A stretch of 64,000 bases of DNA from Pedobacter faecalis. GTDB lineage: Bacteria; Bacteroidota; Bacteroidia; Sphingobacteriales; Sphingobacteriaceae. The DNA is taken from NCBI RefSeq assembly GCF_030182585.1, contig NZ_JARXOW010000001.1, forward strand, positions 558,001 to 622,000. Direction: 5' to 3'. Below are positions 8,479-15,673 of the stretch, one piece after another; within the stretch, counting starts at the first letter, position 1; each line of letters starts with the position of its first letter. A program made the translations under genes and the position numbers. The notes under the pieces were generated by a model. It was not told the origin of the DNA. It saw only the letters and a list, made by a program, of their open reading frames with translations, and made no database searches.

Positions 8479-8852
8479 CTCCTCAATTGCAGGTGCATCT
8501 GGCGAAGTGCTGATCTTTGGGCCGACTGCACAGACCCGGGGCGGGTAAGCGCTGTGAAGGCGCCAGAAAGGTCTGCCACGGCTTTAGCTTCACCCGGCTC
8601 TGTGATTTTTTGCTGCTCCAATTCAAGCTGCATCTTAAGCTTCTCAACCGCTGCGGCGGAAAGCGGCAGGTCATTGTCATCCAGTATACTTCTGATCTCC
8701 CGGGCATACCGTAAGCTCTCGTAATTGTCTTTCAGGATCACCCTTGCGCTTACTGAAATCTTATTCATATAGTGCAGCGACACCGCACCAAAGAAGATCA
8801 CCACGAGGAACAGGAATCCGAATCCCAGGCGAAGTTTAGTTTTTATTTTCAT
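8475..8852 (-). pseudogene. Sensor histidine kinase, N-terminal part (before the frameshift)
   Basis: 125 residues starting MKIKTKLRLGFGFLFLVVIF, a classic first membrane helix of a two-pass sensor kinase, followed by a helical extracytoplasmic sensor region. The frame ends with LRQMHLQLRS and a TGA just where the kinase frame begins, 1 nt out of phase. Together with the downstream part it would make a ~580-residue membrane kinase. The break is a single missing base near 8487 on the reading strand. It lies 12 nt downstream of a receiver/USP chimera. Whether the lesion is real or a sequencing error cannot be decided from one sequence. Confidence 0.75.
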
Positions 8853-8864
8853 TGTCTGTCCATA

Positions 8865-9350
8865 TTAAGAAAGGATAACCAGATCAGTTTCCGTTTCCGA
8901 AATATTTTTTAAAAGTCGGTTGAATATTGCAGTCCTCAAAATCACCTGAAACAAATTAAGGTGCGGCTTCCCGATACAGATCGTTGTCACCTCCTTTTCA
9001 GCCGCTATTCTGGTGATGGTCTCCGTTACATCCTCACTTTTTATCTTCAGCACCTCCGCACCCAGCTCAATCGCCAGTTTAAAATTGTTGATCAGATGCC
9101 GCTGCAGGTCCAGTTTTATCCGGTCGCCCTGCTCATGACTTCGCTGCACATACAGCACAATCCAGGGCGAGCGGTAATCGGGCAGCTTCACATCACTAAC
9201 CACAACCTGGATATCCTCCGACTTCAATACCTTTAGTCCATCCTTTCCAGTATAGGCCTGAAAGACACGGAAACCCTCAAGCTCGATGATCCGCGCCAGC
9301 AGGCCGCACAATTTTTTTTCATCATCAATGATCAATACGCTGTCTTGCAT
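8865..9350 (-). CDS. Chimera: truncated receiver domain fused to a KdpD-type universal stress (USP) domain
   Basis: 161 residues. Residues 1-58 are the first half of a receiver domain of the sigma-54 activator type (LIIDDEKKLCGLLARII, phosphoacceptor D53 in VVSDVKLPD), ending abruptly where GNG normally follows. From residue 59 (YRSPWIVLYVQRS) the protein is a USP domain like that of KdpD, with the nucleotide-binding-like ending TTICIGKPHLN and NRLLKNISETETDLVI. In Bacteroidota kdp operons a sigma-54-type regulator, kdpFABC, a short KdpD and a separate kinase are often neighbours. The simplest reading is an in-frame deletion (junction near 9177) that removed the pump genes. The receiver lacks its T and K switch residues and cannot be functional. 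Confidence 0.7.
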   Translation of the reverse strand: MQDSVLIIDDEKKLCGLLARIIELEGFRVFQAYTGKDGLKVLKSEDIQVVVSDVKLPDYRSPWIVLYVQRSHEQGDRIKLDLQRHLINNFKLAIELGAEVLKIKSEDVTETITRIAAEKEVTTICIGKPHLNLFQVILRTAIFNRLLKNISETETDLVILS

Positions 9351-9387
9351 GACCCTCTCTTATTCTGATTTAAACTCTTTTCTGATA

Positions 9388-9762
9388 TCACTTCCCATCT
9401 ACAAAAAGCAAAAACGCAAGCTGCAGCGCACTGGAAACGCCCTTCCTGGCTAAGGCATTTCTGATCAGTTCGATTGCTTTGGTTTTCTGATTGCGTACCG
9501 TCTGCACCGATAAGCCGAGTTCTTCTGCAATTTCGGCGGTAGACTTGTCGTCAACATACAGCATTTTAAAAACGACCCGCATTTTTTCGGGCAGCTCTTC
9601 AATTTCCTGGTTTACCAGGTCGAGTACCTCCGACTGGATAACATCGTACAATGCGGTATCGCCGGCCGACTCCAGGTGTGTCCGGTATCTTTCCTGCGCC
9701 TGGGTTCTCACTTTCAGACTGTCCAGGTAGTCCAGGCAGGCGCTCCGGCAACTGATGTACAA
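9388..9762 (-). pseudogene. ECF sigma factor, C-terminal part (region 4) of a frameshifted gene
   Basis: This frame carries the end of sigma region 2 (YISCRSACLDYLDSL) and a full region 4 (LPEKMRVVFKMLYVDDKSTAEIAEELGL, then VRNQKTKAIELIR), typical of Bacteroidota ECF sigma factors paired with FecR. The N-terminal region 2 is in a different frame (9714-9989). One missing C near plus-strand 9768 explains the break, because restoring it yields NIKAFLYISCR, the canonical sequence. No FecR gene follows on this strand; the next gene is the receiver/USP chimera, 37 nt away. Confidence 0.75.
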
Positions 9763-9989
9763 GAACGCTTGATGTTTTGTGGCGTTTTAAAAGACCCTCG
9801 TTTTTCCCATACTTTAAGGAAACACTTTGATACCACATCTTCCGCCTCTGCACCATCGCCCAGCAAGCGACCGGCAAAATAGGTCAGCGGCCGACTATGC
9901 AGTTCAAAAAAGTGCGCAAGTGCGGTATTGTCGCCATCCTTCAGGCGCTCAATCCAATAGTCCTCCTGGCCGGTTTTTGTCGTTATCAT
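9714..9989 (-). pseudogene. ECF sigma factor, N-terminal part (region 2) before the frameshift
   Basis: 91 residues of which the first ~75 are sigma region 2: WIERLKDGDNTALAHFFELH, then DGAEAEDVVSKCFLKVWEKR. After TPQNIK the frame turns into unrelated sequence and stops at 9714, while the true continuation (AFLYISCRSAC) is one base out of phase. Together with the downstream part it would form a ~200-residue sigma factor of normal size. Translation as written would produce a sigma lacking region 4 and so unable to recognise a -33 element. Confidence 0.75.
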
Positions 9990-10094
9990 CCTGTACAGAT
10001 TCTGCTGGCAATATCATCATTTTTTAAACACTGTAGTAAGATTAGTACCTGAAACGTATGGAATTCATGCTAAATTAACATCCATAATTCAATC

Positions 10095-10676
10095 ATGAGA
10101 AAGACTTATATCGTATTAACTATTATTTTCTTAACCTTTAATGGTATTGCTAATGGTCAGCTGAATAAACGCCAGAAAGCATTTATTACGTCATTTTTGA
10201 ACGAAAGGGAGCCTAAAAAGCCTGTATTTTACTTATCAAATCATAACGATCGTGCATTACTTGAGGCGCTTAAACCTGATACATTGGTTGATATGTGGGC
10301 GTTGGCTGGCAGAAATAAGCCACAAAACAAACTCATTCTTACCCAGAAAGAAAGAAAACATATTAGCACTAAACTCCGTCAACTTAGGGAACTAAAGTGG
10401 AAAGATCGTTTACTGCCGGGTGCCAGGTTGCTACATACAGATACAGTCCAATATTACTTAAAAGATAGAGCTCTTGGATGGCAAAGGATGTATGATCGAG
10501 GAATTTCTGGTTTCTATACCTTTAGCAATCCAATATTCTTACGTAATGAAACACTTTGCATTTTTCAGTATGATTTCAGTTGTGGCAGTCTTTGTGGAGA
10601 TGGCACCATAATGATATACAGGAAAGAAAATGGCCTATGGAAGCCCTACATAAACTTAGCCAATTGGGTGAGCTAA
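10095..10676 (+). CDS. Hypothetical secreted protein
   Basis: 193 residues with an N-terminal signal peptide (MRKTYIVLTIIFLTF, cleavage probably after NGIANG). I recognise no domain. The mature part is rich in K, R and L, with a repeated aromatic pattern near the end (SGFYTFSNPIFL, then CIFQYDFSCGSLCGDG) and two closely spaced cysteines that could form a disulfide. Codon use and base content are A+T richer than in the surrounding genes. It converges on the thioredoxin-like gene and the two overlap by 4 nt at their stops. Confidence 0.65.
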   Translation: MRKTYIVLTIIFLTFNGIANGQLNKRQKAFITSFLNEREPKKPVFYLSNHNDRALLEALKPDTLVDMWALAGRNKPQNKLILTQKERKHISTKLRQLRELKWKDRLLPGARLLHTDTVQYYLKDRALGWQRMYDRGISGFYTFSNPIFLRNETLCIFQYDFSCGSLCGDGTIMIYRKENGLWKPYINLANWVS

Positions 10677-11245
10677 CCTGATACTTCGGCAAAACTGGTA
10701 AGGGATTCCAGCAATTCCGACTGAAAGGTCTGCCCTTTGTCTTCATTGTACCACTTCTGCAATTCAATCTTCATCGTGTTAAAATCCAAGTTTTCCTCCT
10801 TTAGGCGCAGGTATAGTTGCTGACATGGCGCGGGCCTTGGTCCCCAGTTCATCAAATCCGCATCGCTTTCGTCGCGAATGATAAACTTCGGGATCGCCTT
10901 GCCTCCGTTTGTCAGATACTGCTCTATCAGAAAGGGCTCCGAATCCCTCAGCTGATAATCGATGCTGATCAAGGGATTCAATTCACTGAGTTTATGAATA
11001 AAAGGAACGAGGTGCGAGGCATCACCACACCAGGGTTCTGTGATGACGATCCAGTTTTGAGGTTTGTCAATAGCCGCAACTTTATCGGCCAAAGGTAAAC
11101 TCAGTACCCCGGTTTTAAGCCATCGGTTTTGCCGTGCCCAGTTCATTTTGGTATAGTCCAGATAGTCAATATTGTTGTATGGTGCAGGTGCGTTCGGATC
11201 ATTCAGGATACCCTGAAAATATTCCAGGTACTGTTGGAAAGTCAT
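10673..11245 (-). CDS. Thioredoxin-like family protein (Thioredoxin_9 type) with a single-cysteine active site
   Basis: 190 residues without a signal peptide, so cytoplasmic. The central part is a thioredoxin fold: VITEPWCGDASHLVPFIHKL contains the active-site position and GGKAIPKFIIRD carries the cis-proline. The motif reads WCGDA, so only the first cysteine of CxxC remains. That suggests a monothiol function or no disulfide exchange. The protein resembles small thioredoxin-family proteins of Bacteroidota of unknown role. It is monocistronic and convergent with the secreted protein gene. Confidence 0.75.
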   Translation of the reverse strand: MTFQQYLEYFQGILNDPNAPAPYNNIDYLDYTKMNWARQNRWLKTGVLSLPLADKVAAIDKPQNWIVITEPWCGDASHLVPFIHKLSELNPLISIDYQLRDSEPFLIEQYLTNGGKAIPKFIIRDESDADLMNWGPRPAPCQQLYLRLKEENLDFNTMKIELQKWYNEDKGQTFQSELLESLTSFAEVSG

Positions 11246-11307
11246 AGATTGTCTCTAAATTTTTATGTCGGATAAGCGCGGCTAATCTAATGGAAATTTC
11301 AGACATT

Positions 11308-11940
11308 TCAGTGAATCCGGCCAACATAAAAGCTGGTGCCAGTAATGTTGTTAAATAAGTCGTTAAAATTCATGTAGCAGTGCAACTCATCTGCCAGAAA
11401 GATGGCAGGCAATTCTAAAAGATAACTCAGATTGCCCCTGGTTGCTGCCGATATACGGGTTTGAAACAGGTTTCTCGTAGCGTTGTAAACGACAAAAGTG
11501 CCGCTGTCTTCCCGGTAACAGTAAGGGTTTGAGGGTTCCTCTTTCCAACTGAACAGCAGTCCCCCAGCCGCTGGTTCTACCCTGGGCATCAGCGGACCAT
11601 AGATGTTTCCGCGGCTATACACCAAGGCCGGGTAATTGAGCACCGGCGGATTGCTGTGCCCGACAAACGCTTTCTCAAAGTTATAGGCAAAAGCGGCATT
11701 TACAGCATTGTTGTCTTTCCTGAAATCAGCGAAACCTTTATTGATCAGTGGGGTAATTCCGGAGAAGAACTGCATGAGCAGTTTTAGTTTGGCCTGATAT
11801 TCCGCCTGCTCAGATGTTGAGCGTTGGTTGCCGGAATGGTGCAGACCGGTGATCACGTTTTTGTTATTTACCCTGCGCCCTACCAGTGGGCCGGTCTTTC
11901 CGGAAATTCCGCCAAATGGACCTAAATGTAAAATACCCAT
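11308..11940 (-). CDS. DUF6266-family protein
   Basis: 210 residues beginning MGILHLGPFGGISGKTGPLVGRR, the very characteristic Gly-rich start of a Bacteroidota family (DUF6266) related by pattern to phage or filament-associated proteins. No signal peptide is present. The C-terminal half is predicted to be mostly beta (LLFSWKEEPSNPYCYREDSGTFVVYN). The family is usually found as scattered single genes of unknown function. It is followed by 62 nt without features and preceded by a gene-poor kilobase. Confidence 0.7.
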   Translation of the reverse strand: MGILHLGPFGGISGKTGPLVGRRVNNKNVITGLHHSGNQRSTSEQAEYQAKLKLLMQFFSGITPLINKGFADFRKDNNAVNAAFAYNFEKAFVGHSNPPVLNYPALVYSRGNIYGPLMPRVEPAAGGLLFSWKEEPSNPYCYREDSGTFVVYNATRNLFQTRISAATRGNLSYLLELPAIFLADELHCYMNFNDLFNNITGTSFYVGRIH

Positions 11941-12072
11941 ATGCCTGTGTTCAGGATAGTAAATATCGCGTTCAGGCCTGATAACTAACGGGCGTAGACG
12001 CTTGTCTTTTCTGGTATTTTTACCAGAAATAAGCGCATAATAACTTAAAGACTGTGTTAAAGTTATCTTATC

Positions 12073-12136
12073 TCTTCGTCACCCCTTCGTCTTCCCGACG
12101 GACACGCAACGTGCTTCTGCCGACTCGCGACGAAGA
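12073..12136. other. Palindromic region of unknown role
   Basis: TCTTCGTC at 12073-12080 is matched by GACGAAGA at 12129-12136, enclosing a small hairpin CACG-CAA-CGTG and a second alternative pairing (CGTCTT with AAGACG). It lies in the gene-poor interval upstream of the DUF6266 gene and is markedly more G+C rich than its surroundings. It could be a structured RNA, a bidirectional terminator or a repeat unit. Confidence 0.3.
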
Positions 12137-12219
12137 AAAGACGGGCAGGATTCGTTCAAAAAACGTTGATCATAGCCTGTTCCAAGATGCTTTTCCTCCC
12201 CATTAGCCAGCCTTTCACA

Positions 12220-12303
12220 TTACATGAGCTGAATAATCATGAGAATAAGCAATGCTACGATGCAGACGAGAAGCTGGTTTACCGATGGTAGTCTGTTGGT
12301 CAT
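12220..12303 (-). CDS. Possible small membrane protein (27 residues)
   Basis: A short frame from ATG at 12303 to TAA at 12220 encodes MTNRLPSVNQ followed by an uninterrupted hydrophobic stretch LLVCIVALLILMIIQLM. It would be a single membrane helix with a short polar N-terminus. There is no clear Shine-Dalgarno sequence, but these are weak in Bacteroidota generally. It lies alone in a gene-poor region. The reading could be chance; the compact hydrophobic design is the only support. Confidence 0.25.
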   Translation of the reverse strand: MTNRLPSVNQLLVCIVALLILMIIQLM

Positions 12304-12457
12304 GGTGTTCGATTTATGATATAGACGCACTGCTATATGCGAATGCTACATCAAATTCCAGCTTTTTTGACAGATATGTTTATAAATTTGTTAACAACCT
12401 GTTAATAAGATGTTTGTAACTAATCGAAATAATACTTGACAAGCGGGGTATTAAGTT

Positions 12458-12625
12458 CGTAAATTAGATTTATCAATTAGCACGTACTTTGACAGCCCTC
12501 GGAAATGCCAAAAAGAATACTTGGTCTACGGACAGAAAGTTTCTGGTCATTTCAAAGAGAAACTACAGATTCCGGATTATTGGAAACATGAACCGGGAGG
12601 ATTAAATGAAGTTGAAAAAACGTAA
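12458..12625 (+). other. Possible gene remnant (open frame without start codon)
   Basis: A 55-codon open stretch ending in TAA at 12623-12625 reads plausibly as protein (YFDSPRKCQKEYLVYG, then LQIPDYWKHEPGGLNEVEKT) but has a stop just upstream and no ATG, GTG or TTG near its beginning. It may be the tail of a decayed gene. It is followed some 180 nt later by a strong terminator-like hairpin on the same strand. I do not recognise the family. Confidence 0.2.
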
Positions 12626-12804
12626 TATTAATCGTAGATGTTCAACGAAGGGCGTTATACCTGGTGAGGAATTTTAAGGAATGAATCACGATAAGGATAA
12701 TTTGATCGGAAGGTGAAGTTCTCAGGAACTAAGCTGTGACGAGATAGGTTAAAGGAAAAATAGGCAATTGATATTTTATGTTTCGCTATGGCGAGGATAA
12801 AATG

Positions 12805-12850
12805 AAAACGGAGTACTCTGATCGAAAGAAAATGAGACTCCGTTTTTTTT
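12805..12850 (+). terminator. Rho-independent terminator-like hairpin
   Basis: AAAACGGAGT (12805-12814) pairs with ACTCCGTTTT (12837-12846), and the run of T continues to 12850. The loop is long (22 nt) but contains an inner CTC/GAG pair. No intact plus-strand gene lies directly upstream, so it may end a small RNA or a decayed gene. Confidence 0.5.
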
Positions 12851-12926
12851 TCAGGAATTGTGTTGGGTTTGTGAAATATTTGCATATTTAGCCGACGCTT
12901 TTAACGCACAAACAAATATAAATTTC

Positions 12927-13553
12927 ATGAAAAAACAATTACTCACTGCTGCGGCAGTAATGCTCTCCCTGGCAGGGATTGCTCAAACCAAAGGGACCAG
13001 CGCGCTGGGTTTCAGAGTATCGTCCCAGAAAACTAATAGCGATGTTAATGGATCGTATAGCTTAGAAGACACAAACATGGACTTTGCCTTAAGCTATGGG
13101 AGGTTTATTAAACACAACGCTAAACTGGGTGTTCAACTGTCTTTCGGTACCGGGAAAGAGTCGACCAGTACGACAACCCTTAGTGCAGAAACAAAGCGAT
13201 ACGGGATTGATGTGGATTACCAGCACTATTTTCCGGTTTTTAAATCATTGTATTTGTATGCAGGCGGTCGCGGCGGTTATAGCCATGTGAAAGAAAGTCT
13301 GAGCGGAAATACGCCTGGTAATAACCCAGATAATACAGGTAATATGTATCGCTTAAGCGCAAACGGCGGACTTACCTGGTTCATATCTAAACGTTTTGCA
13401 CTGGAAACAGAATTGCTTTCTGCGGGAGGTAGCTATTATAAGCTAAATAACGGGCAAAACACTAATACTTTAGAATACGAGAGTTTTTCGTTTGATGTAT
13501 CTACCGGCGGACTGATTAATGACATGTCATTCAAGATTTATTTCCTTTTTTAA
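12927..13553 (+). CDS. Outer-membrane beta-barrel protein, tandem paralogue 1
   Basis: 208 residues from the ATG at 12927, which begins a signal peptide (MKKQLLTAAAVMLSLAGIAQ); the longer upstream frame is not signal-like. The mature protein has alternating polar/apolar strands with glycine turns (LSYGRFIKHNAKLGVQLSFG, then YLYAGGRGGYSHVKES) and ends in a strand with terminal Phe (SFKIYFLF), as expected for a small 8-strand-type barrel. It is followed after 18 nt by a paralogue with the same layout. Function is unknown; such barrels are often general or adhesin-like envelope proteins. Confidence 0.8.
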   Translation: MKKQLLTAAAVMLSLAGIAQTKGTSALGFRVSSQKTNSDVNGSYSLEDTNMDFALSYGRFIKHNAKLGVQLSFGTGKESTSTTTLSAETKRYGIDVDYQHYFPVFKSLYLYAGGRGGYSHVKESLSGNTPGNNPDNTGNMYRLSANGGLTWFISKRFALETELLSAGGSYYKLNNGQNTNTLEYESFSFDVSTGGLINDMSFKIYFLF

Positions 13554-13571
13554 CCTTTCAATATTAAGATT

Positions 13572-14177
13572 ATGATCAAATATATATTAGCAGCCGGTAT
13601 TTTAATGACATCTCTGGCTGGTCTGGCACAGACAAAAGGTACAACGACACTCGGTTTAGGTATAACATCAAGCAAGTCGACGATTAAGGCAGCGGGTTAC
13701 GGGGATTTTAAAACCACAAACAATGCTTTCTCTTTGGGGTTTGGAGGCTTCGTTGCAGATAACGCAAAGATTGGCATCGAGGGACTGTATGGCAAAACCA
13801 AAGGGGATGGATCCGAGATGAAAGTGTATGGTGGTAAATTGGATTATCAAAGATATTATCCTATTGTGAAGTCACTTTACGCTTATGCTGGCGGCGAGGC
13901 GGCTTATTTGAAAATTGAGGACAGCCAGGTTCAGGGAACTATCGGATATGAGCGTAGCATAGATAACTACGGTTTAAATGCTTATGGTGGGATAACCTGG
14001 TTTATGAGCGAAAATCTGGCTTTGGAGACACGCTTGTTGTCTGCCGGCGCAAATTATTCTGTGAATAAGGAAACCAATTTCGGGCAGCCGATTTCACGTA
14101 CAAAGCGCCAGAATTTTGACTTATCGACCGGCGGGATCATTAACAACTTTGCTTTCAAAGTGTACTTTCTGTTTTAG
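13572..14177 (+). CDS. Outer-membrane beta-barrel protein, tandem paralogue 2
   Basis: 201 residues, clearly paralogous to the preceding gene. It shares the start pattern (signal peptide, then AQTKGTTTLGLGI), the central LDYQRYYPIVKSLYAYAGG, the GGITWFMSENLALETRLLSAG block and the terminal AFKVYFLF. The protein should insert in the outer membrane as a small beta-barrel. The two genes are 18 nt apart and probably form one transcript that ends at the hairpin at 14199. They look like a tandem duplication that has since diverged in the exposed loops. Confidence 0.8.
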   Translation: MIKYILAAGILMTSLAGLAQTKGTTTLGLGITSSKSTIKAAGYGDFKTTNNAFSLGFGGFVADNAKIGIEGLYGKTKGDGSEMKVYGGKLDYQRYYPIVKSLYAYAGGEAAYLKIEDSQVQGTIGYERSIDNYGLNAYGGITWFMSENLALETRLLSAGANYSVNKETNFGQPISRTKRQNFDLSTGGIINNFAFKVYFLF

Positions 14178-14198
14178 TTAAAATAGTTTTTAGCAGAG

Positions 14199-14225
14199 GG
14201 GCGCCTGGAGCGCCCTTTTTTTATT
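14199..14225 (+). terminator. Rho-independent terminator after the beta-barrel pair
   Basis: GGGCGC (14199-14204), loop CTGGA, GCGCCC (14210-14215), followed by a T-rich run. This is a compact, G+C-rich stem at the right distance after the stop codon of the second barrel gene. Confidence 0.8.
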
Positions 14226-14254
14226 TTCACTGTTTCGTTTAACGGGTTATTCCT

Positions 14255-14262
14255 TACTTTAG
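14255..14262 (+). promoter_or_regulatory. Predicted -7 element of the PhoH gene
   Basis: TACTTTAG resembles TAnnTTTG with one mismatch and ends 4 nt before the ATG at 14267. If used, the transcript would be leaderless or nearly so. Confidence 0.4.
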
Positions 14263-14266
14263 CTGT

Positions 14267-15652
14267 ATGTCCAAAGCCAGTAAATTACATAAAAAAGGCC
14301 AACCGGATAAGCAGCAAAAGATTTTTGTGCTGGATACTTCGGTGCTTCTTTACGATCATAACGCCTTTACGCATTTCCAGGAGCATGACGTGGCTATTCC
14401 AATTCAGGTTCTGGAGGAACTGGACAATATGAAAAGCGGTAATGAAACGCGTAACGCGGAAGCCAGGGGATTTATCAGGTTGATGGACCGGTTGTCGGCC
14501 AGCAGGCTGATGAACGAATGGGTGCCGCTGAACGGGAGCAGCAAAACCGGACGGTTTAAGGTGGTGATGGACAGGGCTTCCGTTTCGGGTAACCGAAGTT
14601 TGGAGCAGGATGCCGAGGCGGTTTTTGGTTCGGGTAAGATCGATCACAAAATTTTGAACGCAGCGCTTTCGCTGAAGCGGGAGTTTCCGAAGCGCCGGAT
14701 TGTGCTGGTGTCTAAAGACATTTGTTTGCGCCTGAAGGCTAAAGCCCTGGATATTTTTGCGGAGGACTATGAAACTGGGAAGGTTAAGAACCTCGATGAA
14801 CTTTATACCGGTAAGGAGTTGTTGACACGGGTGCCTGAGGGGGTTATGATAACGCTTAAGGAAAAGGGCGAAGCGGAGGCAGGTGATTTGAATCTTGCAA
14901 ATGCGGATGCCAATCATTTTTGTGTGCTTAAGAGCGGAAGGAAATCGGCGATGGCCTGGTATGGACTGCAAACCGGACTGTTACAGAGGGTCAAACCAAA
15001 GCCGGTTTTCGGTATCGCGCCGCGGAATGATGAGCAGAGCTTTGCTGTGCATGCCCTGCTGAATCCGGAGATAAAGCTGGTGACGATTCAGGGTAAGGCG
15101 GGCACGGGAAAAACGCTTATAGCGTTGGCCAGTGCGCTGGAGCAGCGCAAAGATTTTCGGCAGATCTACGTAACCCGGCCTATTATTGCGATGGGGAATA
15201 AAGATATTGGTTTCTTGCCGGGAGATATTAAGTCGAAGATTGACCCGTACATGGCGCCGATATGGGATAACCTGAAGTTTATTAAAGACCAGTATGCGGA
15301 CGACCCGAAGATGCAGGCGCGGATTGACGAGTTTGTGAGTTCGGAAAAGATCGTGATAACGCCGCTGGCGTATATCCGCGGGCGCACGTTGACGAAAATA
15401 TTTTTTATTGTCGACGAGGCGCAGAACCTGACCCCGCATGAGGTGAAAACGATCATCTCCCGTGCTGGAGAGGATACGAAGATCATCTTTACAGGAGATA
15501 TCTACCAGATAGATACCCCCTATCTTGATGCTGAGAGTAATGGTTTATCTTACTTGATTCAAAATGCTAAGCACCACCCTCTTTATGCACATATTACACT
15601 GGATAAAGGCGAACGAAGTGCATTGGCCAATCTGGCGAATGACTTGTTGTGA
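14267..15652 (+). CDS. PIN domain / PhoH-family ATPase (YlaK-type)
   Basis: 461 residues. The N-terminal PIN domain (residues ~17-160) shows FVLDTSVLLYDHNAF, VLEELDNMKSG and the later acidic residues of a ribonuclease site. The C-terminal PhoH ATPase domain has Walker A GKAGTGKTLIALA, the typical YVTRPIIAMG and Walker B FFIVDEAQNLTPHEVKTI. PIN-PhoH proteins combine an RNase fold with an ATP-driven helicase-like motor and are thought to act in RNA turnover. It stands alone on the plus strand between terminators and the convergent dehydrogenase gene. Confidence 0.92.
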   Translation: MSKASKLHKKGQPDKQQKIFVLDTSVLLYDHNAFTHFQEHDVAIPIQVLEELDNMKSGNETRNAEARGFIRLMDRLSASRLMNEWVPLNGSSKTGRFKVVMDRASVSGNRSLEQDAEAVFGSGKIDHKILNAALSLKREFPKRRIVLVSKDICLRLKAKALDIFAEDYETGKVKNLDELYTGKELLTRVPEGVMITLKEKGEAEAGDLNLANADANHFCVLKSGRKSAMAWYGLQTGLLQRVKPKPVFGIAPRNDEQSFAVHALLNPEIKLVTIQGKAGTGKTLIALASALEQRKDFRQIYVTRPIIAMGNKDIGFLPGDIKSKIDPYMAPIWDNLKFIKDQYADDPKMQARIDEFVSSEKIVITPLAYIRGRTLTKIFFIVDEAQNLTPHEVKTIISRAGEDTKIIFTGDIYQIDTPYLDAESNGLSYLIQNAKHHPLYAHITLDKGERSALANLANDLL

Positions 15653-15673
15653 TCTTTACCTGGCTAATGAGCG

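Noticed and set aside
12655-12885. A 76-codon minus-strand frame near the terminator hairpin
   Set aside because: Composition is that of random A+T-rich DNA, it overlaps the hairpin and the upstream part of the barrel gene, and it has no domain.
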